From Gordius sp. MW1 (taxonomy: Eukaryota; Nematomorpha; Gordioida; Gordea; Gordiidae), in the NCBI GenBank assembly GCA_964036665.1, contig OZ038531.1, positions 14,570,168-14,634,167 on the forward strand: a DNA stretch of 64,000 bases, in the 5' to 3' direction. The notes below the pieces were generated by a model. It worked only from the letters and a program-made list of their open reading frames with translations. It had not been told where the DNA came from and did not search any database. Positions 40,198 to 53,534 of the stretch are shown in pieces; position 1 is the stretch's first letter; each line of letters begins with the position of its first letter. The position numbers were made by a program, and so were the translations under genes.

Positions 40198-42544
40198 CAA
40201 AAATTAAGCACGCACGTTGCGATACAACAACCTAATCGCGACAATAAAACGTTGTCTTTTGTCAAAATGATAGTTCTCGCAGCTTAAAACCTCTTTTCGG
40301 AAGTCAATCGAGGATAATAGGATTCTCAAATCGGCTTACTTTTATATATTTTTTCATGCTCTTTCACATAGAATCGAAAAAAATAAATATTTTTACCTCA
40401 AAATTTTTCACATATTTTTCTTTGAACCGTATTCATCCGATGAAAGTTGTCGTTTTCAGACGTGGTTTCTAAGATCGCAAGTAAAAATTTATCAGAATCT
40501 AAAAACTATTACTTTGAAATCATGATCGCATAGAGCAGTTTTCAAAAATTAAGCACTCACGTTGCGATACAACAAACTAATCGCAACAATAAAACGTTGT
40601 CTTTTGTCAAAATGATAGTTCTCGCAGCTTAAAACCTCTTTTCGGAAGTCAATAGGATAATAGGATTCTCAAATTGGCTTACTTTTATATATTTTTTCAT
40701 GCTCTTTCACATAGAATCGAAAAAATAAATATTTTTACCTCAAAATTTTTCACATATTTTTCTTTGAACCGTATTCATCCGATGAAAGTTGTCGTTTTCC
40801 GACGTGGTTTCTATGATCCCAAGTAAAAATTTATCAGAATATAAAAACTATTACTTTGAAATCATGATCGCATAGAGCAGTTTTCAAAAATTAAGCACTC
40901 ACGTTGCGATACAACAAACTAATCACAACAATAAAACGTTGTCTTTTGTCAAAATGATAGTTCTCGCAGCTTAAAACCTCTTTTCGGAAGTCAATCGAGG
41001 ATAATAGGATTCTCAAATTGGCTTACTTTTATATATTTTTTCATGCATTTTCACATAGAATCGAAAAAATAAATATTTTTACCTCAAAATTTTTTACATA
41101 TTTTTCTTTGAACCGTATTCATCCGATGAAAGTTGTCGTTTTCAGACGTGGTTTCTATGATCCCAAGTAAAAATTTATCAGAATATAAAAACTATTACTT
41201 TGAAATCATGATCGCATAGAGCAGTTTTAAAAATTAAGCACTCACGTTGCGATACAACAAACTAATCACAACAATAAAACGTTGTCTTTTGTCAAAATGA
41301 TAGTTCTCGCAGCTTAAAACCTATTTCGGAAGTCAATAGAGGATAATAGGATTCTCAAATTAGCTTACTTTTATATATTTTTTTATGCTCTTTCACATAG
41401 AATCGAAAAAAATAAATATTTTTGCCTCAAAATTTTTCACATATTTTTCTTTGAACCGTATTCATCCGATGAAAGTTGTCGTTTTCAGACGTGGTTTCTA
41501 TGATCCCAAGTAAAAATTTATCAGAATCTAAAAACTATTACTTTGAAATCATGATCGCATAGAGCAGTTTTCAAAAATTAAGCACTCACGTTGCGATACA
41601 ACAAACTAATCGCAACAATAAAACGTTGTCTTTTGTCAAAATGATAGTTCTCGCAGCTTAAAACCTCTTTTCGGAAGTCAATCGAGGATAATAGGATTCT
41701 CAAATTGGCTTACTTTTATATCTTTTTTCATGCTCTTTCACATAGAATCGAAAAAAATAAATATTTTTACCTCAAAATTTTTCCCATATTTTTCTTTGAA
41801 CCGTATTCATCCGATGAAAGTTGTCGTTTTCAGACGTGGTTTCTATGATCCCAAGTAAAACTTTATCAGAATCTAAAAACTATTACTTTGAAATCATGAT
41901 CGCATAGAGCAGTTTTCAAAAATTAAGCACTCACGTTGCGATACAACAAACTAATCGCAACAATAAAACGTTGTCTTTTGTCAAAATGATAGTTCTCGCA
42001 GCTTAAAACCTCTTTTCGGAAGTCAATCGAGGATAATGGGATTCTAAAATTGGCTTACTTTTATATATTTTTTCATGCTCTTTCACATAGAATCAAAACC
42101 GTATTCATCCGATGAAAGTTGTCGTTTTCAGACGTGGTTTCTTAGATCCCAAGTAAAAATTGATCAGAATCTAAAAACTATTACTTTGAAATCATGTTTA
42201 AAAAATTAAGCACGCACGTTGCGATACAACAAACTAATCGCGACAATAAAACGTTGTCTTTTGTCAAAATGATAGTTCTCGCAGCTTAAAACCTCTTTTC
42301 GGAAGTCAATCGAGGATAATAGGATTCTCAAATTGGCTTACTTTTATATATTTTTTCATGCTCTTTCACATAGAATCGAAAAAAATAAATATTTTTACCT
42401 CAAAATTTTTCACATATTTTTCTTCTAACCGTATTCATCCGATGAAAGTTGTAGTTTTCATACGTGGTTTCTATGATCCCAAGTAAAAATTTATCAGAAT
42501 TAAAAAACTATTACTTTGAAATCATGATCGCATAGAGCAGTTTT
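40198..42544. repeat. 2,347-bp 7-unit HOR of the A-G family
   Basis: Unit starts 40198(345, A), 40543(342, B), 40885(343, C), 41228(344, D), 41572(345, E), 41917(283, F), 42200(345, G). Rare markers AATAGGATAATAGG (40651) and TTTTCCGACG recur 2,347 bp downstream. Letter code: A = AAGATCGC cassette; B and C = GAAAAAATAAAT with AATATAAAAAC; D = CCTATTTCGG with TTTTTGCCTC; E = AAAACTTTATC; F = short; G = long unit with the after-short signature. Unit 41228 starts after GCAGTTTTAAAAATT (C lost); 42200 has ATGTTTAAAAAA. Confidence 0.8.
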
Positions 42545-45230
42545 CAAAAATTAAGCACTCACGTTGCGATACAACAAACTAATCGCAACAATAAAACGTT
42601 GTCTTTTGTCAAAATGATAGTTCTCGCAGCTTAAAACCTTTTTTCGGAAGTCAATCGAGGATAATAGGATTCTCAAATTGGCTTACTTTTAAATATTTTT
42701 TCATGCTCTTTCACATAGAATCGAAAAAAATAAATATTTTTACCTCAAAATTTTTCACATATTTTTCTTTGAACCGTATTCATCCGATGAAAGTTGTCGT
42801 TTTCAGACGTGGTTTCTAAGATCGCAAGTAAAAATTTATCAGAATCTAAAAACTATTACTTTGAAATCATGATCGCATAGAGCAGTTTTCAAAAATTAAG
42901 CACTCACGTTGCGATACAACAAACTAATCGCAACAATAAAACGTTGTCTTTTGTCAAAATGATAGTTCTCGCAGCTTAAAACCTCTTTTCGGAAGTCAAT
43001 AGGATAATAGGATTCTCAAATTGGCTTACTTTTATAAATTTTTTCATGCTCTTTCACATAGAATCGAAAAAATAAATATTTTTACCTCAAAATTTTTCAC
43101 ATATTTTTCTTTGAACCGTATTCATCCGATGAAAATTGTCGTTTTCCGACGTGGTTTCTATGATCCCAAGTAAAAATTTATCAGAATATAAAAACTATTA
43201 CTTTGAAATCATGATCGCATAGAGCAGTTTTCAAAAATTAAGCACTCACGTTGCGATACAACAAACTAATCACAACAATAAAACGTTGTCTTTTGTCAAA
43301 ATGATAGTTCTCGCAGCTTAAAACCTCTTTTCGGAAGTCAATCGAGGATAATAGGATTCTCAAATTGGCTTACTTTTATATATTTTTTCATGCTCTACAT
43401 AGAATCGAAAAAATAAATATTTTTACCTCAAAATTTTTCACATATTTTTCTTTGAACCGTATTCATCCGATGAAAGTTGTCGTTTTCAGACGTGGTTTCT
43501 ATGATCCCAAGTAAAAATTTATCAGAATATAAAAACTATTACTTTGAAATCATGATCGCATAGAGCAGTTTTCAAAAATTAAGCACTCACGTTGCGATAC
43601 AACAGACTAATCACAACAATAAAACGTTGTCTTTTGTCAAAATGATAGTTCTCGCAGCTTAAAACCTCTTTTCGGAAGTCAATCGAGGATAATAGGATTC
43701 TCAAATTGGCTTACTTTTATATATTTTTTCATGCTCTACATAGAATCGAAAAAATAAATATTTTTACCTCAAAATTTTTCACATATTTTTCTTTGAACCG
43801 TATTCATCCGATGAAAGTTGTCGTTTTCAGACGTGGTTTCTATGATCCCAAGTAAAAATTTATCAGAATATAAAAACTATTACTTTGAAATCATGATCGC
43901 ATAGAGCAGTTTTCAAAAATTAAGCACTCACGTTGCGATACAACAAACTAATCACAACAATAAAACGTTGTCTTTTGTCAAAATGATAGTTCTCGCAGCT
44001 TAAAACCTATTTCGGAAGTCAATAGAGGATAATAGGATTCTCAAATTGGCTTACTTTTATATATTTTTTCATGCTCTTTCACATAGAATCGAAAAAAATA
44101 AATATTTTTACCTCAAAATTTTTCACATATTTTTCTTTGAACCGTATTCATCCGATGAAAGTTGTCGTTTTCAGACGTGGTTTCTAAGATCGCAAGTAAA
44201 AATTTATCAGAATCTAAAAACTATTACTTTGAAATTATGATCGCATAGAGCAGTTTTCAAAAATTAAGCACTCACGTTGCGATACAACAAACTAATCGCA
44301 ACAATAAAACGTTGTCTTTTGTCAAAATGATAGTTCTCGCAGCTTAAAACCTCTTTTCGGAAGTCAATCGAGGATAATAGGATTCTCAAATTGGCTTACT
44401 TTTATATATTTTTTCATGCTCTTTCACATAGAATCGAAAAAAATAAATATTTTTACCTCAAAATTTTTCACATATTTTTCTTTGAACCGTATTCATCCGA
44501 TGAAAGTTGTCGTTTTCAGACGTGGTTTCTATGATCCCAAGTAAAACTTTATCAGAATCTAAAAACTATTACTTTGAAATCATAATCGCATAGAGCAGTT
44601 TTCAAAAATTAAGCACTCACGTTGCGATACAACAAACTAATCGCAACAATAAAACGTTGTCTTTTGTCAAAATGATAGTTCTCGCAGCTTAAAACCTCTT
44701 TTCGGAAGTCAATCGAGGATAATGGGATTCTAAAATTGGCTTACTTTTATATATTTTTTCATGCTCTTTCACATAGAATCAAAACCGTATTCATCCGATG
44801 AAAGTTGTCGTTTTCAGACGTGGTTTCTTAGATCCCAAGTAAAAATTTATCAGAATCTAAAAACTATTACTTTGAAATCATGTTTCAAAAATTAAGCACG
44901 CACGTTGCGATACAACAAACTAATCGCGACAATAAAACGTTGTCTTTTGTCAAAATGATAGTTCTCGCAGCTTAAAACCTCTTTTCGGAAGTCAATCGAG
45001 GATAATAGGATTCTCAAATTGGCTTACTTTTATATATTTTTTCATGCTCTTTCACATAGAATCGAAAAAAATAAATATTTTTACCTCAAAATTTTTCACA
45101 TATTTTTCTTCTAACCGTATTCATCCGATGAAAGTTGTCGTTTTCAGACGTGGTTTCTATGATCCCAAGTAAAAATTTATCAGAATTAAAAAACTATTAC
45201 TTTGAAATCATGATCGCATAGAGCAGTTTT
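42545..45230. repeat. 2,686-bp 8-unit version of the A-G HOR
   Basis: Unit starts 42545(A), 42890(342, B), 43232(341), 43573(341), 43914(344), 44258(E), 44603(283, F), 44886(G). Units 43232 and 43573 are tandem copies sharing a 3-bp loss (CATGCTCTACATAG at 43396 and 43737). Unit 43914 is a D/A hybrid: CCTATTTCGG on the left, AAGATCGC and AAATTATGATCGC on the right. It follows the 2,347-bp order with one extra unit. Confidence 0.75.
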
Positions 45231-46892
45231 CAAAAATTAAGCAATCACGTTGCGATACAACAAACTAATCGCAACAATAAAACGTTGTCTTTTGTCAAAA
45301 TGATAGTTCTCGCAGCTTAAAACCTTTTTTCGGAAGTCAATCGAGGATAATAGGATTCTCAAATTGGCTTACTTTTATATATTTTTTCATGCTCTTTCAC
45401 ATAGAATCGAAAAACATAAATATTTTTACCTCAAAATTTTTCACATATTTTTCTTTGAACCGTATTCATCCGATGAAAGTTGTCGTTTTCAGACGTGGTT
45501 TCTATGATCCCAAGTAAAAATTTATCAGAATATAAAAACTATTACTTTGAAATCATGATCGCATAGAGCAGTTTTCATAAATTAAGCACTCACGTTGCGA
45601 TACAACAAACTAATCACAACAATAAAACGTTGTCTTTTGTCAAAATGATAGTTCTCGCAGCTTAAAACCTATTTCGGAAGTCAATAGAGGATAATAGGAT
45701 TCTCAAATTAGCTTACTTTTATATATTTTTTTATGCTCTTTCACATAGAATCGAAAAAAATAAATATTTTTGCCTCAAAATTTTTCACATATTTTTCTTT
45801 GAACCGTATTCATCCGATGAAAGTTGTCGTTTTCAGACGTGGTTTCTATGATCCCAAGTAAAAATTTATCAGAATCTAAAAACTATTACTTTGAAATCAT
45901 GATCGCATAGAGCAGTTTTCAAAAATTAAGCACTCACGTTGCGATACAACAAACTAATCGCAACAATAAAACGTTGTCTTTTGTCAAAATGATAGTTCTC
46001 GCAGCTTAAAACCTCTTTTCGGAAGTCAATCGAGGATAATAGGATTCTCAAATTGGCTTACTTTTATATATTTTTTCATGCTCTTTCACATAGAATCGAA
46101 AAAAATAAATATTTTTACCTCAAAATTTTTCACATATTTTTCTTTGAACCGTATTCATCCGATGAAAGTTGTCGTTTTCAGACGTGGTTTCTATGATCCC
46201 AAGTAAAACTTTATCAGAATCTAAAAACTATTACTTTGAAATCATAATCGCATAGAGCAGTTTTCAAAAATTAAGCACTCACGTTGCGATACAACAAACT
46301 AATCGCAACAATAAAACGTTGTCTTTTGTCAAAATGATAGTTCTCGCAGCTTAAAACCTCTTTTCGGAAGTCAATCGAGGATAATGGGATTCTAAAATTG
46401 GCTTACTTTTATATATTTTTTCATGCTCTTTCACATAGAATCAAAACCGTATTCATCCGATGAAAGTTGTCGTTTTCAGACGTGGTTTCTTAGATCCCAA
46501 GTAAAAATTTATCAGAATCTAAAAACTATTACTTTGAAATCATGTTTCAAAAATTAAGCACGCACGTTGCGATACAACAAACTAATCGCGACAATAAAAC
46601 GTTGTCTTTTGTCAAAATGATAGTTCTCGCAGCTTAAAACCTCTTTTCGGAAGTCAATCGAGGATAATAGGATTCTCAAATTGGCTTACTTTTATATATT
46701 TTTTCATGCTCTTTCACATAGAATCGAAAAAAATAAATATTTTTACCTCAAAATTTTTCACATATTTTTCTTCTAACCGTATTCATCCGATGAAAGTTGT
46801 CGTTTTCAGACGTGGTTTCTATGATCCCAAGTAAAAATTTATCAGAATTAAAAAACTATTACTTTGAAATCATGATCGCATAGAGCAGTTTT
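45231..46892. repeat. 1,662-bp 5-unit version of the A-G HOR
   Basis: Unit starts 45231, 45576(344, D), 45920(E), 46265(283, F), 46548(G). Units 44258-45230 repeat at 45920-46892 with offset 1,662, including CATAATCGC, TTCTAAAATTGG and GCAATCACG. Unit 45231 is an A/B hybrid: its left half matches 46893 (GCAATCACG), its right half has the B cassette AATATAAAAAC, which explains one missing unit. It has a private GAAAAACATAAAT. Confidence 0.82.
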
Positions 46893-48552
46893 CAAAAATT
46901 AAGCAATCACGTTGCGATACAACAAACTAATCGCAACAATAAAACGTTGTCTTTTGTCAAAATGATAGTTCTCGCAGCTTAAAACCTTTTTTCGGAAGTC
47001 AATCGAGGATAATAGGATTCTCAAATTGGCTTACTTTTATATATTTTTTCATGCTCTTTCACATAGAATCGAAAAAAATAAATATTTTTACCTCAAAATT
47101 TTTCACATATTTTTCTTTGAACCGTATTCATCCGATGAAAGTTGTCGTTTTCAGACGTGGTTTCTAAGATCGCAAGTAAAAATTTATCAGAATCTAAAAA
47201 CTATTACTTTGAAATTATGATCGCATAGAGCAGTTTTCAAAAATTAAGCACTCACGTTGCGATACAACAAACTAATCGCAACAATAAAACGTTGTCTTTT
47301 GTCAAAATGATAGTTCTCGCAGCTTAAAACCTCTTTTCGGAAGTCAATCGAGGATAATAGGATTCTCAAATTGGCTTACTTTTATATATTTTTTCATGCT
47401 CTTTCACATAGAATCGAAAAAATAAATATTTTTACCTCAAAATTTTTCACATATTTTTCTTTGAACCGTATTCATCCGATGAAAGTTGTCGTTTTCAGAC
47501 GTGGTTTCTATGATCCCAAGTAAAAATTTATCAGAATATAAAAACTATTACTTTGAAATCATGATCGCATAGAGCAGTTTTCATAAATTAAGCACTCACG
47601 GTGCGATACAACAAACTAATCACAACAATAAAACGTTGTCTTTTGTCAAAATGATAGTTCTCGCAGCTTAAAACCTATTTCGGAAGTCAATAGAGGATAA
47701 TAGGATTCTCAAATTAGCTTACTTTTATATATTTTTTTATGCTCTTTCACATAGAATCGAAAAAAATAAATATTTTTGCCTCAAAATTTTTCACATATTT
47801 TTCTTTGAACCGTATTCATCCGATGAAAGTTGTCGTTTTCAGACGTGGTTTCTATGATCCCAAGTAAAAATTTATCAGAATCTAAAAACTATTACTTTGA
47901 AATTATGATCGCATAGAGCAGTTTTCAAAAATTAAGCACTCACGTTGCGATACAACAAACTAATCGCAACAATAAAACGTTGTCTTTTGTCAAAATGATA
48001 GTTCTCGCAGCTTAAAACCTCTTTTCGGAAGTCAATCGAGGATAATGGGATTCTCAAATTGGCTTACTTTTATATATTTTTTCATGCTCTTTCACATAGA
48101 ATCAAAACCGTATTCATCCGATAAAAGTTGTTGTTTTCAGACGTGGTTTCTTAGATCCCAAGTAAAAATTTATCAGAATCTAAAAACTATTACTTTGAAA
48201 TCATGTTTCAAAAATTAAGCACGCACGTTGCGATACAACAAACTAATCGCGACAATAAAACGTTGTCTTTTGTCAAAATGATAGTTCTCGCAGCTTAAAA
48301 CCTCTTTTCGGAAGTCAATCGAGGATAATAGGATTCTCAAATTGGCTTACTTTTATATATTTTTTCATGCTCTTTCACATAGAATCGAAAAAAATAAATA
48401 TTTTTACCTCAAAATTTTTCACATATTTTTCTTCTAACCGTATTCATCCGATGAAAGTTGTCGTTTTCAGACGTGGTTTCAATGATCCCAAGTAAAAATT
48501 TATCAGAATTAAAAAACTATTACTTTGAAATCATGATGCATAGAGCAGTTTT
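46893..48552. repeat. 1,660-bp 5-unit version lacking E
   Basis: Unit starts 46893(A), 47238(344, B), 47582(344, D), 47926(283, F), 48209(344, G). D leads straight into F without the AAAACTTTATC unit. The F unit has GATAAAAG with TTGTTG. The G unit ends ATCATGATGCATAG, a 1-bp loss (C of ATCGCATAG) that recurs in later G units. Confidence 0.82.
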
Positions 48553-50558
48553 CAAAAATTAAGCACTCACTTAGCGATACAACAAACTAATCGCAACAAT
48601 AAAACGTTGTCTTTTGTCAAAATGATAGTTCTCGCAGCTTAAAACCTCTTTTCGGAAGTCAATCGAGGATAATAGGATTCTCAAATTGGCTTACTTTTAT
48701 ATATTTTTTCATGCTCTTTCACATAGAATCGAAAAAAATAAATATTTTTACCTCAAAATTTTTCACATATTTTTCTTTGAACCGTATTCATCCGATGAAA
48801 GTTGTCGTTTTCAGACGTGGTTTCTAAGATCGCAAGTAAAAATTTATCAGAATCTAAAAACTATTACTTTGAAATTATGATCGCATAGAGCAGTTTTCAA
48901 AAATTAAGCACTCACGTTGCGATACAACAAACTAATCGCAACAATAAAACGTTGTCTTTTGTCAAAATGATAGTTCTCGCAGCTTAAAACCTCTTTTCGG
49001 AAGTCAATCGAGGATAATAGGATTCTCAAATTGGCTTACTTTTATATATTTTTTCATGCTCTTTCACATAGAATCGAAAAAATAAATATTTTTACCTCAA
49101 AATTTTTCACATATTTTTCTTTGAACCGTATTCATCCGATGAAAGTTGTCGTTTTCAGACGTGGTTTCTATGATCCCAAGTAAAAATTTATCAGAATATA
49201 AAAACTATTACTTTGAAATCATGATCGCATAGAGCAGTTTTCATAAATTAAGCACTCACGTTGCGATACAACAAACTAATCACAACAATAAAACGTTGTC
49301 TTTTGTCAAAATGATAGTTCTCGCAGCTTAAAACCTATTTCGGAAGTCAATAGAGGATAATAGGATTCTCAAATTAGCTTACTTTTATATATTTTTTTAT
49401 GCTCTTTCACATAGAATCGAAAAAAATAAATATTTTTGCCTCAAAATTTTTCATATATTTTTCTTTGAACCGTATTCATCCGATAAAAGTTGTCGTTTTC
49501 AGACGTGGTTTCTATGATCCCAAGTAAAAATTTATCAAAATCTAAAAACTATTACTTTGAAATCATGATCGCATAGAGCAGTTTTCAAAAATTAAGCACT
49601 CACGTTGCGATACAACAAACTAATCGCAACAATAAAACGTTGTCTTTTGTCAAAATGATAGTTCTCGCAGCTTAAAACCTCTTTTCGGAAGTCAATCGAG
49701 GATAATAGGATTCTCAAATTGGCTTACTTTTATATAATTTTTCATGCTCTTTCACATAGAATCGAAAAAAATAAATATTTTTACCTCAAAATTTTTCACA
49801 TATTTTTCTTTGAACCGTATTCATCCGATGAAAGTTGTCGTTTTCAGACGTGGTTTCTATGATCCCAAGTAAAACTTTATCAGAATCTAAAAACTATTAC
49901 TTTGAAATCATGATCGCATAGAGCAGTTTTCAAAAATTAAGCACTCACGTTGCGATATAACAAACTAATCGCAACAATAAAACGTTGTCTTTTGTCAAAA
50001 TGATAGTTCTCGCAGCTTAAAACCTCTTTTCGGAAGTCAATCGAGGATAATGGGATTCTAAAATTGGCTTACTTTTATATATTTTTTCATGCTCTTTCAC
50101 ATAGAATCAAAACCGTATTCATCCGATGAAAGTTGTCGTTTTCAGACGTGGTTTCTTAGATCCCAAGTAAAAATTTATCAGAATCTAAAAACTATTACTT
50201 TGAAATCATGTTTCAAAAATTAAGCACGCACGTTGCGATACAACAAACTAATCGCGACAATAAAACGTTGTCTTTTGTCAAAATGATAGTTCTCGCAGCT
50301 TAAAACCTCTTTTCGGAAGTCAATCGAGGATAATAAGATTCTCAAATTGGCTTACTTTTATATATTTTTTCATGCTCTTTCACATAGAATCGAAAAAAAT
50401 AAATATTTTTACCTCAAAATTTTTCACATATTTTTCTTCTAACCGTATTCATCCGATGAAAGTTGTCGTTTTCAGACGTGGTTTCTATGATCCCAAGTAA
50501 AAATTTATCAGAATTAAAAAACTATTACTTTGAAATCATGATCGCATAGAGCAGTTTT
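48553..50558. repeat. 2,006-bp 6-unit A-B-D-E-F-G HOR
   Basis: Unit starts 48553(A), 48898(344, B), 49242(344, D), 49586(E), 49931(283, F), 50214(G). This is the complete order inferred for the family. Private variants: CACTTAGCG near 48570, TTCATATATTTTTC and GATAAAAG in D, TATATAATTTTTC in E, GCGATATAAC in F, ATAATAAGATTC in G. Confidence 0.82.
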
Positions 50559-51592
50559 CAAAAATTAAGCAATCACGTTGCGATACAACAAACTAATCGC
50601 AACAATAAAACGTTGTCTTTTGTCAAAATGATAGTTCTCGCAGCTTAAAACCTTTTTTCGGAAGTCAATCGAGGATAATAGGATTCTCAAATTGGCTTAC
50701 TTTTATATATTTTTTCATGCTCTTTCACATAGAATCGAAAAAAATAAATATTTTTACCTCAAAATTTTTCACATATTTTTCTTTGAACCGTATTCATCCG
50801 ATGAAAGTTGTCGTTTTCAGACGTGGTTTCTAAGATCGCAAGTAAAAATTTATCAGAATCTAAAAACTATTACTTTGAAATTATGATCGCATAGAGCAGT
50901 TTTCAAAAATTAAGCACTCACGTTGCGATACAACAAACTAATCGCAACAATAAAACGTTGTCTTTTGTCAAAATGATAGTTCTCGCAGCTTAAAACCTCT
51001 TTTCGGAAGTCAATCGAGGATAATAGGATTCTCAAATTGGCTTACTTTTATATATTTTTTCATGCTCTTTCACATAGAATCGAAAAAATAAATATTTTTA
51101 CCTCAAAATTTTTCACATATTTTTCTTTGAACCGTATTCATCCGATGAAAGTTGTCGTTTTCAGACGTGGTTTCTATGATCCCAAGTAAAAATTTATCAG
51201 AATATAAAAACTATTACTTTGAAATCATGATCGCATAGAGCAGTTTTCATAAATTAAGCACTCACGTTGCGATACAACAAACTAATCACAACAATAAAAC
51301 GTTGTCTTTTGTCAAAATGATAGTTCTCGCAGCTTAAAACCTCTTTTCGGAAGTCAATCGAGGATAATAGGATTCTCAAATTGGCTTACTTTTATATATT
51401 TTTTCATGCTCTTTCACATAGAATCGAAAAAAATAAATATTTTTACCTCAAAATTTTTCACATATTTTTCTTTGAACCGTATTCATCCGATGAAAGTTGT
51501 CGTTTTCAGACGTGGTTTCTATGATCCCAAGTAAAGCTTTATCAGGATCTAAAAACTATTACTTTGAAATCATGATCGCATAGAGCAGTTTT
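50559..51592. repeat. Incomplete A-G copy ending in a D/E hybrid
   Basis: Unit starts 50559(A), 50904(344, B), 51248(345). Unit 51248 begins like D (TTTTCATAAATT, ATCACAAC), then carries E-type features with private AAAGCTTTATCAGGATC. The CAGGATC variant recurs in units 53191 and 55476 downstream, linking this unit to the next region. Confidence 0.75.
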
Positions 51593-53534
51593 CAAAAATT
51601 AAGCACTCACGTTGCGATACAACAAACTAATCGCAACAATAAAACGTTGTCTTTTGTCAAAATGATAGTTCTCGCAGCTTAAAACCTCTTTTCGGAAGTC
51701 AATCGAGGATAATGGGATTCTCAAATTGGCTTACTTTTATATATTTTTTCATGCTCTTTCACATAGAATCAAAACCGTATTCATCCGATAAAAGTTGTTG
51801 TTTTCAGACGTGGTTTCTTAGATCCCAAGTAAAAATTTATCAGAATCTAAAAACTATTACTTTGAAATCATGTTTCAAAAATTAAGCACGCACGTTGCGA
51901 TACAACAAACTAATCGCGACAATAAAACGTTGTCTTTTGTCAAAATGATAGTTCTCGCAGCTTAAAACCTCTTTTCGGAAGTCAATCGAGGATAATAGGA
52001 TTCTCAAATTGGCTTACTTTTATATATTTTTTCATGCTCTTTCACATAGAATCGAAAAAAATAAATATTTTTACCTCAAAATTTTTCACATATTTTTCTT
52101 CTAACCGTATTCATCTGATGAAAGTTGTCGTTTTCAGACGTGGTTTCTATGATCCCAAGTAAAAATTTATCGGAATCTAAAAACTATTACTTTGAAATCA
52201 TGATCGCATAGAGCAGTTTTCAAAAATTAAGCACTCACGTTGCGATACAACAAACTAATCGCAACAATAAAACGTTGTCTTTTGTCAAAATGATAGTTCT
52301 CGCAGCTTAAAACCTCTTTTCGGAAGTCAATCGAGGATAATAGGATTCTCAAATTGGCTTACTTTTATATATTTTTTCATGCTCTTTCACATAGAATCGA
52401 AAAAATAAATATTTTTACCTCAAAATTTTTCACATGGTTTTCTTTTAACCGTATTCATCCGATGAAAGTTGTCGTTTTCAGACGTGGTTTCTATGATCCC
52501 AAGTAAAAATTTATCAGAATATAAAAACTATTACTTTGAAATCATGATCGCATAGAGCAGTTTTCAAAAATTAAGCACTCACGTTGCGATACAACAAACT
52601 AATCACAACAATAAAACGTTGTCTTTTGTCAAAATGATAGTTCTCGCAGCTTAAAACCTATTTCGGAAGTCAATAGAGGATAATAGGATTCTCAAATTGG
52701 CTTACATTTATATATTTTTTCATGCTCTTTCACATAGAATCAAAACCGTATTCATCCGATGAAAGTTGTTGTTTTCAGACGTGGTTTCTTAGATCCCAAG
52801 TAAAAATTTATCAGAATCTAAAAACTATTACTTTGAAATCATGTTTCAAAAATTAAGCACGCACGTTCCGATACAACAAACTAATCGCGACACTAAAACG
52901 TTGTCTTTTGTCAAAATGATAGTTCTCGCAGCTTAAAACCTCTTTTCGGAAGTCAATCGAGGATAATAGGATTCTCAAATTGGCTTACTTTTATATATTT
53001 TTTCATGCTCTTTCACATAGAATCGAAAAAAATAAATATTTTTACCTCAAAATTTTTCACATATTTTTCTTCTAACCGTATTCATCCGATGAAAGTTGTC
53101 GTTTTCAGACGTGGTTTCTATGATCCCAAGTAAAAATTTATCAGAATTAAAAAACTATTACTTTGAAATCATGATGCATAGAGCAGTTTTCAAAAATTAA
53201 GCACTCACGTTGCGATACAACAAACTAATCACAACAATAAAACGTTGTCTTTTGTCAAAATGATAGTTCTCGCAGCTCAAAACCTATTTCGGAAGTCAAT
53301 AGAGGATAATAGGATTCTCAAATTGGCTTACTTTTATATATTTTTTTATGCTCTTTCACATAAAATCGAAAAAAATAAATATTTTTACCTCAAAATTTTT
53401 CATATATTTTACTTTGAACCGTATTCATCCGATGAAAGTTGTCGTTTTCAGACGTGGTTTCTATGATCCCAAGTAAAACTTTATCAGGATCTAAAAACTA
53501 TTACTTTGAAATCATGATCGCATAGAGCAGTTTT
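51593..53534. repeat. 1,942-bp 6-unit repeat
   Basis: Unit starts 51593(283), 51876, 52221(344), 52565(282), 52847(344), 53191(344). Markers: CATCTGATG with ATCGGAATC (51876), CACATGGTTTTCTTTTAACC (52221), a D/F hybrid short unit with CCTATTTCGG (52565), CGACACTAAAACG (52847), CAGCTCAAAACC with TCATATATTTTAC (53191). It is matched by the next block, which has one more unit. Confidence 0.85.

Noticed and set aside
53245..53466. 73-codon frame present twice (also 55530)
   Set aside because: Produced by CAGCTCAAAACC in place of CAGCTTAAAACC, removing a stop; copied with the 2,285-bp repeat. TTG start, no domain.
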